Shown one piece after another: positions 23,101 through 36,500 of a DNA stretch of 64,000 nucleotides (position 1 is the stretch's first letter; every line of letters starts with the position of its first letter). This DNA is from Hippophae tibetana (taxonomy: Eukaryota; Streptophyta; Magnoliopsida; Rosales; Elaeagnaceae): NCBI GenBank assembly GCA_037013495.1, contig CM072802.1, forward strand, positions 63,659,483-63,723,482, written 5' to 3'. The notes beneath the pieces were generated by a model. It saw nothing but the letters and a program-made list of their open reading frames with translations, made no database searches and had not been told where the DNA came from. Made by a program: the position numbers and the translations under genes.

Positions 23101-26100
23101 ATATTTTTACCGTGACAAACCTTATATTTCGTGATCAATAAATCATAGAGGATGAAAGGAATTGTGTCCAACAAGATCCGACAATTTTGGACGAATTTTA
23201 TATATTTCATGATTTTCCTAGAGTTAAAAAAATAACTAAAAATACTTCCCATGTCCATAAAATTATGAAAATTTGTATTATGTGATCAAATATTATTCCA
23301 AACAGGTTTGCAAAAAATCGCCAAATAATTCCATCGTTTTCACGAGTTTGCCCACGGGGTGTTAGACATGCCTATCAATGCCCTACAAAGTGGCACCCGA
23401 AAACGAGCATTCCTTGTCATCTATGTATTTTTACCATGACAAACCTTATGTTTCGTGATCAATAAATCATAGAGGATGAAAGGAATTGCGTCCAACAAGA
23501 ACCGATAATTTTGGACGAATTTTCTATTTTTCATGATTTTCCGAGAGTTAAAAAAATAACTAAAAATACTTCCCATGTCCATAAGATTATGAGAATTTGT
23601 ATTATATGATAAAATATTATTCCAAAGAGGTCTGCAAAAAATCGCCCAATAATTCCATCGTTTTCACGAGTTTGCCCACGGGGTGTTAGACATGCCTATC
23701 AATGCCCCACAAAGTGGCACCCGAAAACGAGCATTCCATGTCATCTATGTATTTTTACCATGGCAAACCTTATGTTTCGTGATCAATAAATCATAGAAAA
23801 TGAAAGGAATTGCGTCCAACAAGAACCGTCAATTTTGGACGAATTTTCTATTTTTCATGATTTTCCGGGAGTTCAAAAAATAACTAAAAATACTTTCCAT
23901 GTCCATAAGATTATGAAACTTTGCAGTATGTGATCAAATATTATTCCAAACAGTTGGGCAAAAAATGGCCCAAGAATTCCATCGTTTGACACGAGTTTTC
24001 GCACGGGGTGTTAGACATGCCTATCAATGCCCCACATAGTGGCACCCTAAAACCAGCATTCCTTGTCATCTTCGTATTTTTACCGTGCCAAAAAAGATGT
24101 TTCGTGATCTATAAATCGTAGAGGATGAAAGGAATTGCGTCCAACAAGAACCGACAATTTTGGACGAATTTTCTATTTTTCATGATTTTCTGAGAGTTCA
24201 AAAAATAACTAAAAATACTTCCCAAGTTCATAAGATTATTAAAATTTGCAGTATGTGATCAAATATTATTCCAAACAGTTGGGCAAAAGATCGCCGAAGA
24301 ATTCCATCGTTTGACACGAGTTTTCTAACGGGGTGTTAGACATGCTTATCAATGCCCCACATATTGGCACCCGAAAACGAGCATTCCTTGTCATCTTCGC
24401 ATTTTTACCATGAGAAACCTTATGTTTCGTGATCAATAAATCATAGAGGATGAAAGGAATTTGCGTCCAACAAGAACCGACAATTTTGGTTGAATTTTTT
24501 ATTTTTCATGATTTTCCGAGAGTTAAAAAAATAACTAAAACTACTTCCCATGTCCATAAGATTATGAAACTTTGCAGTATGTGATCAAATATTATTCCAA
24601 ACAGTTGGGCAAAAAACGCCCAAGAATTCCATCATTTGACACGAGTTTGCCCACAAGTGTTAGACATGCCTATCAATGCCCTACAAAGTGGCACCCGAAA
24701 ACGAGCATTCCTTGTCATCTATGTATTTTTACCATGACAAACCTTATGTTTCGTGATAAAAAAATCATAGAGGATGAAAGGAATTGCGTCCAACAAGAAC
24801 CGACAATTTTGGACGAATTTTCTATTTTTCATGATTTTCCGAGAGTTAAAAAAATAACTAAAAATACTTCCCATGTCCATAAGATTATGAAAATTTGTAT
24901 TATGTGATCAAATATTATTCCAAAGAGGTCTGCAAAAAATCGCCCAATAATTCCATCGTTTTCACGAGTTTGCCCACGGGGTGTTAGACATGCCTATCAA
25001 TGCCCCACAAAGTGGCACCCGAAAACGAGCATTCCATGTCATCTATGTATTTTTACCATGGCAAACCTTATGTTTCGTGATCAATAAATCATAGAAAATG
25101 AAAGGAATTGCGTCCAACAAGAACCGTCAATTTTGGACGAATTTTCTATTTTTCATGATTTTCCGGGAGTTCAAAAAATAACTAAAAATACTTTCCATGT
25201 CCATAAGATTATGAAACTTTGCAGTATGTGATCAAATATTATTCCAAACAGTTGGGCAAAAAATGGCCCAAGAATTCCATCGTTTGACACGAGTTTTCGC
25301 ACGGGGTGTTAGACATGCCTATCAATGCCCCACATAGTGGCACCCTAAAACCAGCATTCCTTGTCATCTTCGTATTTTTACCGTGCCAAAAAAGATGTTT
25401 CGTGATCTATAAATCGTAGAGGATGAAAGGAATTGCGTCCAACAAGAACCGACAATTTTGGACGAATTTTCTATTTTTCATGATTTTCTGAGAGTTCAAA
25501 AAATAACTAAAAATACTTCCCAAGTCCATAAGATTATTAAAATTTGCAGTATGTGATCAAATATTATTCCAAACAGTTGGGCAAAAGATCGCCGAAGAAT
25601 TCCATCGTTTGACACGAGTTTTCTAACGGGGTGTTAGACATGCTTATCAATGCCCCACATATTGGCACCCGAAAACGAGCATTCCTTGTCATCTTCGCAT
25701 TTTTACCATGAGAAACCTTATGTTTCGTGATCAATAAATCATAGAGGATGAAAGGAATTTGCGTCCAACAAGAACCGACAATTTTGGACGAATTTTTTAT
25801 TTTTCATGATTTTCCGAGAGTTAAAAAAATAACTAAAACTACTTCCTATGTCCATAAGATTATGAAACTTTGCAGTATGTGATCAAATATTATTCCAAAC
25901 AGTTGGGCAAAAAACGCCCAAGAATTCCATCATTTGACACGAGTTTGCCCACAAGTGTTAGACATGCCTATCAATGCCCTACAAAGTGGCACCCGAAAAC
26001 GAGCATTCCTTGTCATCTATGTATTTTTACCATGACAAACCTTATGTTTCGTGATAAAAAAATCATAGAGGATGAAAGGAATTGCGTCCAACAAGAACCG

Positions 26101-26945
26101 ACAATTTTGGACGAATTTTCTATTTTTCATGATTTTCCGAGAGTTAAAAAAATAACTAAAAATACTTCCCATGTCCATAAGATTATGAAAATTTGTATTA
26201 TGTGATCAAATATTATTCCAAAGAGGTCTGCAAAAAATCGCCCAATAATTCCATCGTTTTCACGAGTTTGCCCACGGGGTGTTAGACATGCCTATCAATG
26301 CCCCACAAATTGGCACCCGAAAACGAGCATTCCATGTCATCTATGTATTTTTACCATGGCAAACCTTATGTTTCGTGATCAATAAATCACAGAAGATGAA
26401 AGGAATGGCGACCACCAAGAACCGTCAATTTTGGACGAATTTTCTATTTTTCATGATTTTCCGGGAGTTCAAAAAATAACTAAAAATACTTTCCATGTCC
26501 ATAAGATTATGAAACTTTGCAGTATGTGATCAAAAATTATTCCAAACAGTTGGGCAAAAAATGGCCCAAGAATTCCATCGTTTGACACGAGTTTTCCCAC
26601 GGGGTGTTAGACATGCCTATCAATGCCCCACATAGTGGCACCCTAAAACCAGCATTCCTTGTCATCTTCGTATTTTTACCGTGCCAAACAAGATGTTTCG
26701 TGATCTATAAATCGTAGAGGATGAAAGGAATTGCGTCCAACAAGAACCGACAATTTTGGACGAATTTTTTATTTTTCATGATTTTCCGAGAGTTAAAAAA
26801 ATAACTAAAACTACTTCCCATGTCCATAAGATTATGAAACTTTGCAGTATGTGATCAAATATTATTCCAAACAGTTGGGCAAAAAACGCCCAAGAATTCC
26901 ATCATTTGACACGAGTTTGCCCACAAGTGTTAGACATGCCTATCA
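20137..26945. repeat. Higher-order repeat B, copy 1 (~21 monomers, ~6.81 kb)
   Basis: Tandem partner of 26946-33570. Offsets are about 6807 at the left end (the rare aaattatagagg at 20226 and 27033), 6484 from about 20.8 kb to 21.75 kb, and 6809 from about 22.0 kb. Each offset step is one monomer. In this copy one monomer is missing around 21.75-21.96 kb, where the left half of one subtype is joined to the right half of the next. The copy ends near 26945, where the ccacaagtg monomer runs directly into the acattgtgg, cttcgaattttt monomer that begins repeat B again. Confidence 0.88.
23615..26210. repeat. Four-monomer tandem duplication inside repeat B copy 1 (2 x 1298 bp)
   Basis: The two copies are about 23615-24912 and 24913-26210. 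Both contain catagaaaatgaaagg, gttttcgcacgggg, ccaaaaaagatg, gcaaaagatcgccg, catgagaaacc, gaatttgcgtcc (with one extra T), aaaaaacgcccaag, and gataaaaaaatcatag. I noted only a few single-base differences, such as caagttcataag against caagtccataag, and ttggttgaattt against ttggacgaattt. The first copy's left flank differs (gagaatttgtattatatg near 23590). Confidence 0.9.
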
Positions 26946-29900
26946 ATGCCCCACATTGTGGCACCCGAAAACGAGCATTCCTTGTCATCTTCGAATTTTT
27001 ACCGTGCTAAACCTGATGTTTCGTGATCAATAAATTATAGAGGATGAAAGGAATTGGGTCCAAGAAGAACCGACAATTTGGACGAATTTTCTATTTTTCA
27101 TGATTTTCCGAGAGTTCAAAAAATAACTAAAAGTACTTCCCATGCCCATAAGAATATGAAACTTTGCAGTATGTGATCAAATATTATTCCAAACAGTTGG
27201 GCAAAAAATCGCCCAAGAATTCCATCGTTTGACATGAATTTGCCCATGGGGTGTTAGACACGCCTATCAATGTCACACATAGTGGCACCCGAAAACGAGA
27301 ATTCCTTGTCATCTTCGTATTTTTACCGTGCCAAACCTGATGTTTCGTGATTAATAAATCCTAGAGGATGAAAGGAATTGCGTCCAATAAGAACCGACAA
27401 TTTTGGACGAATTTTATATTTTTCATGATTTTCCGAGAGTTCAAAAAATAACTAAAAATACTTCCAATGTCCATAAGATTATGAAAATTTGTAGTAAGTG
27501 ATCAAATATTATTCCAAACAGGTGTGCAAAAAATCCCCCAAGAATTCCATCGTTTTCACGAGTTTGCCCACGGGGTGTTAGACATGCCTATCAATGCTCC
27601 ACATAGTGGCACCCGAAAACGAGAATTCCTTGTCATCTTCGTATTTTTACCGTGCCAAACCTGATGTTTCGTGATTAATAAATCCTAAAGGATGAAAGGA
27701 ATTGCGTCCAACAAGAACCGACAATTTTGGACGAATTTTATATTTTTCATGAATTTCCGAGAGTTCAAAAAATAACTAAAAATAATTCCCATGTCCATAA
27801 CATTATGAAAATTTATGTATGTGATCAAATATTATTCCAAACATGTGTGCAAAAAATCGCCCAAGAATTCCATAGTTTTCACAAGGTTGCCCACGGGGTG
27901 TTAGATATGCCTATCAATGCCCCACATAGTGGCACCCGAAAACGAGAATTCCTTGTCATCTTCATATTTTTACCGTGCCAAACCTGATATTTCGTGATTA
28001 ATAAATCCTAAAGGATGAAAGGAATTGCGTCCAATAAGAACCGACAATTTTGGACGAATTTTATATTTTTAATGATTTTCCGAGAGTTAAAAAAATAACT
28101 AAAAATACTTCCCATGTCCATAAGATTTTGAAAATTTGTATTATGTGATAAAATATTATTCCAAACAATTGTGCTAAAAATCGCCCAAGAATTCTATTAT
28201 TTTCAGGAGTTTGCCCAAGGGGTGTTAGACATGCCAATCAAGGCCCACATAGTGGCACCCGAAAACGAGCATTCCTTGTCATCTTCGTATTTTTACCATG
28301 ACAAACCTTATGTTTTGTGATCAATAAATCATAGAGGATGAAAGGAATTGCGTCCAACGAGAACCGACAATTTTGGACGAATTTTCTATTTTTCATGATT
28401 TTCCGAGTGTTCAAAAAATAACTAAAAATACTTCCCAAGTCCATAAGATTATGAAACTTTGCAGTATGTGATCAAATATTATTCCAAACAGTTGGGCAAA
28501 AAATCGTCCAAGAATTCCATCGTTTGACACGAGTTCGCCAACGGGGTGTTAGACATGCCTATCAATGCCCCACAGATTGGCACCCGAAAACGAGCATTCC
28601 TTGTCATCTTCGTATTTTTACCGTGACAAACCTTATGTTTCGTGATCAATAAATCATAGAGGATGAAAGGAATTGTGTCCAACAAGATCTGACAATTTTG
28701 CACAAATTTTATATTTTTCATGATTTTCCTAGAGTTAAAAAAATAACTAAAAATACTTTCCATGTCCATAAGATTATGAAAATTTGTATTATGTGATCAA
28801 ATATTATTCCAAACAGGTTTGCAAAAAATCGCCAAATAATTCCATCGTTTTCACGAGTTTGCCCACGGGGTGTTAGACATGCCTATCAATGCCCTACAAA
28901 GTAGCACCCGAAAACGAGCATTCCTTGTCATCTATGTATTTTTACCATGACAAACCTTATGTTTCGTGATCAATAAATCATAGAGGATGAAAGGAATTGC
29001 GTCCAACACGAACCAACAATTTTGGACGAATTTTCTATTTTTCATGATTTTCCGAGAGTTCAAAAAATAACTAAAAATACTTCCCATTTCCATAAGATTA
29101 TGAAACTTTGCAGTATGTGATCAAATATTATTACAAACAGTTGGGCAAAAAATGGCCCAAGAATTCCATCATTTGACACGAGTTTGCCCACGGGGTGTTA
29201 GACATGCCTATCAATGCCCCACATAATGGCACCCGAAAATGAGCATTCCTTGTCATCTTCGTATTTTTACCGTGACAAACCTTATGTTTCGTGATCAATA
29301 CATCATAGAGGATGAAAGGAATTGTGTCCAATAAGATCCGACAATTTTGGACGAATTTTATATTTTTCATGATTTTCCTAGAGTTAAAAAAATAACTAAA
29401 AATATTTCCCATGTCCATAGGATTATGAAAATTTGTATTATGTGATCAAATATTATTCCAAACAGGTTTGCAAAAAATCGCCAAATAATTCCATCGTTTT
29501 CACGAGTTTGCCCACGGGGTGTTAGACATGCCTATCAATGCCCTACAAAGTGGCACCCGAAAACGAGCATTCCTTGTCATCTATGTATTTTTACCATGAC
29601 AAACCTTATGTTTCGTGATCAATAAATCATAGAGTATGAAAGGAATTGCGTCCAACAAGAACCGACAATTTTGGACAAATTTTCTATTTTTCATGATTTT
29701 CCGAGAGTTCAAAAAATAACTAAAAATACTTCCCATTTCCATAAGATTATGAAACTTTGCAGTATGTGATCAAATATTATTACAAACAGTTGGGCAAAAA
29801 ATGGCCCAAGAATTCCATCGTTTGACACGAGTTTGCCCACGGGGTGTTAGACATACCTATCAATGCTCCACATAATGGCACCCGAAAACGAGCATTCCTT

Positions 29901-32900
29901 GTCATCTTCATATTTTTACCGTGACAAACCTTATATTTCGTGATCAATAAATCATAGAGGATGAAAGGAATTGTGTCCAACAAGATCCGACAATTTTGGA
30001 CGAATTTTATATTTTTCATGATTTTCCTAGAGTTAAAAAAATAACTAAAAATACTTCCCATGTCCATAAAATTATGAAAATTTGTATTATGTGATCAAAT
30101 ATTATTCCAAACAGGTTTGCAAAAAATCGCCAAATAATTCCATCGTTTTCACGAGTTTGCCCACGGGGTGTTAGACATGCCTATCAATGCCCTACAAAGT
30201 GGCACCCGAAAACGATCATTCCTTGTCATCTATGTATTTTTACCATGACAAACCTTATGTTTCGTGATCAATAAATCATAGAGGATGAAAGGAATTGCGT
30301 CCAACAAGAACCGATAATTTTGGACGAATTTTCTATTTTTCATGATTTTCCGAGAGTTAAAAAAATAACTAAAAATACTTCCCATGTCCATAAGATTATG
30401 AGAATTTGTATTATATGATAAAATATTATTCCAAAGAGGTCTGCAAAAAATCGCCCAATAATTCCATCGTTTTCACGAGTTTGCCCACGGGGTGTTAGAC
30501 ATGCCTATCAATGCCCCACAAAGTGGCACCCGAAAACGAGCATTCCATGTCATCTATGTATTTTTACCATGGCAAACCTTATGTTTCGTGATCAATAAAT
30601 CATAGAAAATGAAAGGAATTGCGTCCAATAAGAACCGTCAATTTTGGACGAATTTTCTATTTTTCATGATTTTCCGGGAGTTCAAAAAATAACTAAAAAT
30701 ACTTTCCATGTCCATAAGATTATGAAACTTTGCAGTATGTGATCAAATATTATTCCAAACAGTTGGGCAAAAAATGGCCCAAGAATTCCATCGTTTGACA
30801 CGAGTTTTCGCACGGGGTGTTAGACATGCCTATCAATGCCCCACATAGTGGCACCCTAAAACCAGCATTCCTTGTCATCTTCGTATTTTTACCGTGCCAA
30901 AAAAGATATTTCGTGATCTATAAATCGTAGAGGATGAAAGGAATTGCGTCCAACAAGAACCGACAATTTTGGACGAATTTTCTATTTTTCATGATTTTCT
31001 GAGAGTTCAAAAAATAACTAAAAATACTTCCCAAGTTCATAAGATTATTAAAATTTGCAGTATGTGATCAAATATTATTCCAAACAGTTGGGCAAAAGAT
31101 CGCCGAAGAATTCCATCGTTTGACACGAGTTTTCTAACGGGGTGTTAGACATGCTTATCAATGCCCCACATATTGGCACCCGAAAACGAGCATTCCTTGT
31201 CATCTTCGCATTTTTACCATGAGAAACCTTATGTTTCGTGATCAATAAATCATAGAGGATGAAAGGAATTTGCGTCCAACAAGAACCGACAATTTTGGAC
31301 GAATTTTTTATTTTTCATGATTTTCCGAGAGTTAAAAAAATAACTAAAACTACTTCCCATGTCCATAAGATTATGAAACTTTGCAGTATGTGATCAAATA
31401 TTATTCCAAACAGTTGGGCAAAAAACAACCAAGAATTCCATCATTTGACACGAGTTTGCCCACAAGTGTTAGACATGCCTATCAATGCCCTACAAAGTGG
31501 CACCCGAAAACGAGCATTCCTTGTCATCTATGTATTTTTACCATGACAAACCTTATGTTTCGTGATAAAAAAATCATAGAGGATGAAAGGAATTGCGTCC
31601 AACAAGAACCGACAATTTTGGACGAATTTTCTATTTTTCATGATTTTCCGAGAGTTAAAAAAATAACTAAAAATACTTCCCATGTCCATAAGATTATGAA
31701 AATTTGTATTATGATTCAAATATTATTCCAAAGAGGTCTGCAAAAAATCGCCCAATAATTCCATCGTTTTCACGAGTTTGCCCACGGGGTGTTAGACATG
31801 CCTATCAATGCCCCACAAAGTGGCACCCGAAAACGAGCATTCCATGTCATCTATGTATTTTTACCATGGCAAACCTTATGTTTCGTGATCAATAAATCAT
31901 AGAAAATGAAAGGAATTGCGTCCAACAAGAACCGTCAATTTTGGACGAATTTTCTATTTTTCATGATTTTCCGGGAGTTCAAAAAATAACTAAAAATACT
32001 TTCCATGTCCATAAGATTATGAAACTTTGCAGTATGTGATCAAATATTATTCCAAACAGTTGGGCAAAAAATGGCCCAAGAATTCCATCGTTTGACACGA
32101 GTTTTCGCACGGGGTGTTAGACATGCCTATCAATGCCCCACATAGTGGCACCCTAAAACCAGCATTCCTTGTCATCTTCGTATTTTTACCGTGCCAAAAA
32201 AGATGTTTCGTGATCTATAAATCATAGAGGATGAAAGGAATTGCGTCCAACAAGAACCGACAATTTTGGACGAATTTTCTATTTTTCTTGATTTTCTCAG
32301 AGTTCAAAAAATAACTAAAAATACTTCCCAAGTCCATAAGATTATTAAAATTTGCAGTATGTGATCAAATATTATTCCAAACAGTTGGGAAAAAGATCGC
32401 CGAAGAATTCCATCGTTTGACACGAGTTTTCTAACGGGGTGTTAGACATGCTTATCAATGCCCCACATATTGGCACCCGAAAACGAGCATTCCTTGTCAT
32501 CTTCGCATTTTTACCATGAGAAACCTTATGTTTCGTGATCAATAAATCATAGAGGATGAAAGGAATTTGCGTCCAACAAGAACCGACAATTTTGGACGAA
32601 TTTTTTATTTTTCATGATTTTCCGAGAGTTAAAAAAATAACTAAAACTACTTCCTATGTCCATAAGATTATGAAACTTTGCAGTATGTGATCAAATATTA
32701 TTCCAAACAGTTGGGCAAAAAACGCCCAAGAATTCCATCATTTGACACGAGTTTGCCCACAAGTGTTAGACATGCCTATCAATGCCCTACAAAGTGGCAC
32801 CCGAAAACGAGCATTCCTTGTCATCTATGTATTTTTACCATGACAAACCTTATGTTTCGTGATAAAAAAATCATAGAGGATGAAAGGAATTGCGTCCAAC

Positions 32901-33570
32901 AAGAACCGACAATTTTGGACGAATTTTCTATTTTTTATGATTTTCCGAGAGTTAAAAAAATAACTAAAAATACTTCCCATGTCCATAAGATTATGAAAAT
33001 TTGTATTATGTGATCAAATATTATTCCAAAGAGGTCTGCAAAAAATCGCCCAATAATTCCATCGTTTTCACGAGTTTGCCCACGGGGTGTTAGACATGCC
33101 TATCAATGCCCCACAAATTGGCACCCGAAAACGAGCATTCCATGTCATCTATGTATTTTTACCATGGCAAACACTTATGTTTCGTGATCAATAAATCATA
33201 GAAGATGAAAGGAATGGCGACCAACAAGAACCGTCAATTTTGGACGAATTTTCTATTTTTCATGATTTTCCGGGAGTTCAAAAAATAACTAAAAATACTT
33301 TCCATGTCCATAAGATTATGAAACTTTGCAGTATGTGATCAAATATTATTCCAAACAGTTGGGCAAAAAATGGCCCAAGAATTCCATCGTTTGACACGAG
33401 TTTTCCCACGGGGTGTTAGACATGCCTATCAATGCCCCACATAGTGGCACCCTAAAACCAGCATTCCTTGTCATCTTCGTATTTTTACCGTGCCAAACAA
33501 GATGTTTCGTGATCTATAAATCGTAGAGGATGAAAGGAATTGCGTCCAACAAGAACCGACAATTTTGGAC
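26946..33570. repeat. Higher-order repeat B, copy 2 (~20-21 monomers)
   Basis: It begins at the junction near 26946 and follows 20137-26760. One monomer was lost near 27270: gacacgcctatcaatg comes from the monomer matching about 20450, then tcacacatagtgg continues as the next monomer at about 20785. It keeps the monomer that copy 1 lost near 21.75 kb (here about 28.24-28.77 kb). Similarity to copy 1 ends near 33570, where this copy goes on into the block matching about 14.45 kb. Confidence 0.88.
30424..33017. repeat. Four-monomer tandem duplication inside repeat B copy 2 (2 x ~1297 bp)
   Basis: The same nested duplication as at 23615-26210, shifted by about 6809 bp (about 30424-31720 and 31721-33017). 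Private differences include aaaaaacaaccaag near 31421, ttatgattcaaat near 31709 and ttgggaaaaagatcg near 32386. Its presence in both copies of repeat B places the four-monomer event before the 6.8-kb duplication. Confidence 0.9.
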
Positions 33571-36500
33571 GAATTTTATATTTTTCATGATTTTCCGAGA
33601 GTTAAAAAAATAACTAAAAATACTTCCCATGTCCATAAGATTATGAATATTTGTATTATGTGATCAAATATTATTCCAAACAGGTCTGCAAAAAATCGCC
33701 CAATAATTCCATCGTTTTCACGAGTTTGCCCATGGGGTGTTAAACATGCCTATCAATGCCCCAAAAAGTGGCACCCGAAAACGAGCATTCCTTGTCATCT
33801 ATGTATTTTTGCCATGACAAACCTTATGTTTCGTGATCAATAAATCATAGAGGATGAAAGGAATTGCGTCCAACAAGAACCGACAATTTTGGACGAATTT
33901 TGTATTTTTCATGATTTTCCGAGAGTTAAAAAAATAACTAAAACTACTTCCCATGTCCATAAGATTATGAAACTTTGCAGTATGTGATCAAATATTATTC
34001 CAAACAGTTGGGCAAAAAATCGCCCAAGAATTCCATCATTTGACACGAGTTTGCCCACAAGTGTTAGACATGCCTATTAATGCCCCACATAGTGGCACCC
34101 GAAAACGAGCATTCCTTGTGATCTTCGTATTTTTACCGTGCCAAACCCGATATTTCGTGATCAATAAATCATAGAGAATTAAAAGAATTGCGTCCAACAA
34201 GAACCGACAATTTTGGACGAATTTTATATTTTTCATTATTTTCGAGAGTTCAAAAAATAACTAAATATACTTCCCATATCCATAATTTTGTGAAAATTTG
34301 TAGTATGTGTTCAAATATTATTCCAAACAGGTGTGCAAAACATCGCCCAAGAATTCTATCGTTTGATATGACTTTGCCCACGGGGTATTAGACATGCCTA
34401 TCAATGCCCCACATAGTGGCACCCGAAAACGAGCATTTCTTGTCATCTTCGTATTTTTATCGCGCCAAACCTGATGTTTTGTGATCAATAAATCATAGAG
34501 GATGAAAGGAATTGCGTCCAATAAGAACCGACAATTTTGGACGAATTTTATATTTTTCATGATTTTCCGAGAGTTAAAAAAATAACTAAAAATATTCCCC
34601 ATGTCCATACGGTTATGAAACTTTGCAGTATGTGATCAAATATTATTCCAAACAGGTGTGCAACAAATCGCCCAAGAATTCCATCGTTTGACACGAGTTT
34701 GCCCACGGGGTGTTAGACATGCCTATCAATGCCCCCACATAGTAACACCCGAAAACGAGCATTCCTTGTCATCTTCGTATTTTTACCGTGCCGAACCTGA
34801 TGTTTCATGATCAATAAATCATAGAGGATGAAAGGAATTGCATCCAACAAGAACCGACAATTTTGGACGAATTTTATATTTTTCATGATTTTTCGAGAGT
34901 TCAAAAAATAACTAAAAGTACTTCCCATGTCCATAAGAATATGAAACTTTGCAGTATGTGATCAAATATTATTCCAAACATTTGGGCAAAAAATCGCCCA
35001 TGAATTGCATCGTTTGACACGAGTTTGCCCACGGGGTGTTAGACATGCCTATCAATACCCCACATAGTAACACCCGAAAACGAGCATTCCTTGTCATCTT
35101 CGTATTTTTACCGTGCCGAACCTGATGTTTCGTGATCAATAAATCATAGAAGATGAAAGGAATTGCGTCCTATAAGAACCGACAATTTTGGACGAATTTT
35201 ATATTTTTCATGATTTTCCGAGAGTTAAAAAATAACTAAAAATACTTCCAATGTCCATAAGATTATGAAAATTTGTAGTATGTGATAAAATATTATTCCA
35301 AACAGGTGTGCAAAAAATCGCCCAAGAATTCCATCATTTTCACGAGTTTGCCCATGGGGTGTTAGACATGCCTATCAATGCCCCACATTGTGGCACCCGA
35401 AAACGAGCTTTCCTTGTCATCTTCGTATTTTTACCGTGCTAAACCTGATGTTTCGTGATCAATAAATCATAGAGGATGAAAGGAATTGGGTCCAAGAAGA
35501 ACCGACAATTTGGACGAATTTTCTATTTTTCACGATTTTCCGAGAGTTCAAAAAATAACTAAAAGTACTTCCCATGTCCATAAGAATATGAAACTTTGCA
35601 GTATGTGATCAAATATTATTCCAAACAGTTGGACAAAAAATCGCCCAAGAATTCCATCATTTTCACGAGTTTGCCCACGGGGTGTTAGACATGCCTATCA
35701 ATGCCCACATAGTGGCACACGAAAACGAACATTCCTTGTCATCTTCGTATTTTTACTGTGCCAAACCTGATGTTTCGTGATCAATAAATCGTATAGGATG
35801 AAAGGAATTGCGTCCAACAAGAACCGACAATTTTGTACGAATTTTATATTTTTCATGAATTTCCGAGAGTTCAAAAAATAACTAAAAATAATTCCCATGT
35901 CCATAAGATTATGAAAATTTGTAGTATGTGATCAAATATTATTCCAAACAGGTGTGCAAAAAATCGCCCAAGAATTCCATAGTTTTCACAAGGATTCCCA
36001 CGGGGTGTTAGACATGCCTATCAATACCCCACATAGTGCCCCCCGAAAACGAGAATTCATTGTCATCTTCGTATTTTTACCGTGCCAAACCTGATGTTTC
36101 GTGATTAATAAATCCTAGAGGATGAAAGGAATTGCGTCCAATAAGAACAGACAATTTTGGACGAATTTTATATTTTTCATGATTTTCCGAGAGTTAAAAA
36201 AAAACTAATCATACTTCCCATGTTCATAAGATTATGAAAATTTGTAGTATGTGATCAAATATTATTCCAAACAGGTGTGCAAAAAACCGCCCAAGAATTA
36301 CATCGTTTTCACGAGTTTTCCCACAGGGTATTAGACATGACTATCAATGCCCCACATAGTGGCACCCGAAAACGAGCATTACTTGTCATCTTCGTATTTT
36401 TACCGTGACAAACTTGATGTTTCCTGGTCAATAAATCATAGAGGATGAAAGGAATTGCGTCCAATAAGAACCGACAATTTTGGACGAATTTTATATTTTT

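Noticed and set aside
24572-24907. Plus-strand open frame of 111 codons, also at 25870, 32678 and 39159 (and a longer one at 31381)
   Set aside because: It lies entirely within satellite monomers and crosses the monomer boundary. It appears only where the ccacaagtg and gataaaaaaatcatag variants remove stops. There is no recognisable domain and no codon pattern different from its surroundings, so it is a by-product of the repeat.
35630-35700. A separate inserted element at the patch of changes in repeat C copy 1
   Set aside because: The length is unchanged and the variant bases match another satellite subtype, so a conversion patch explains it better.
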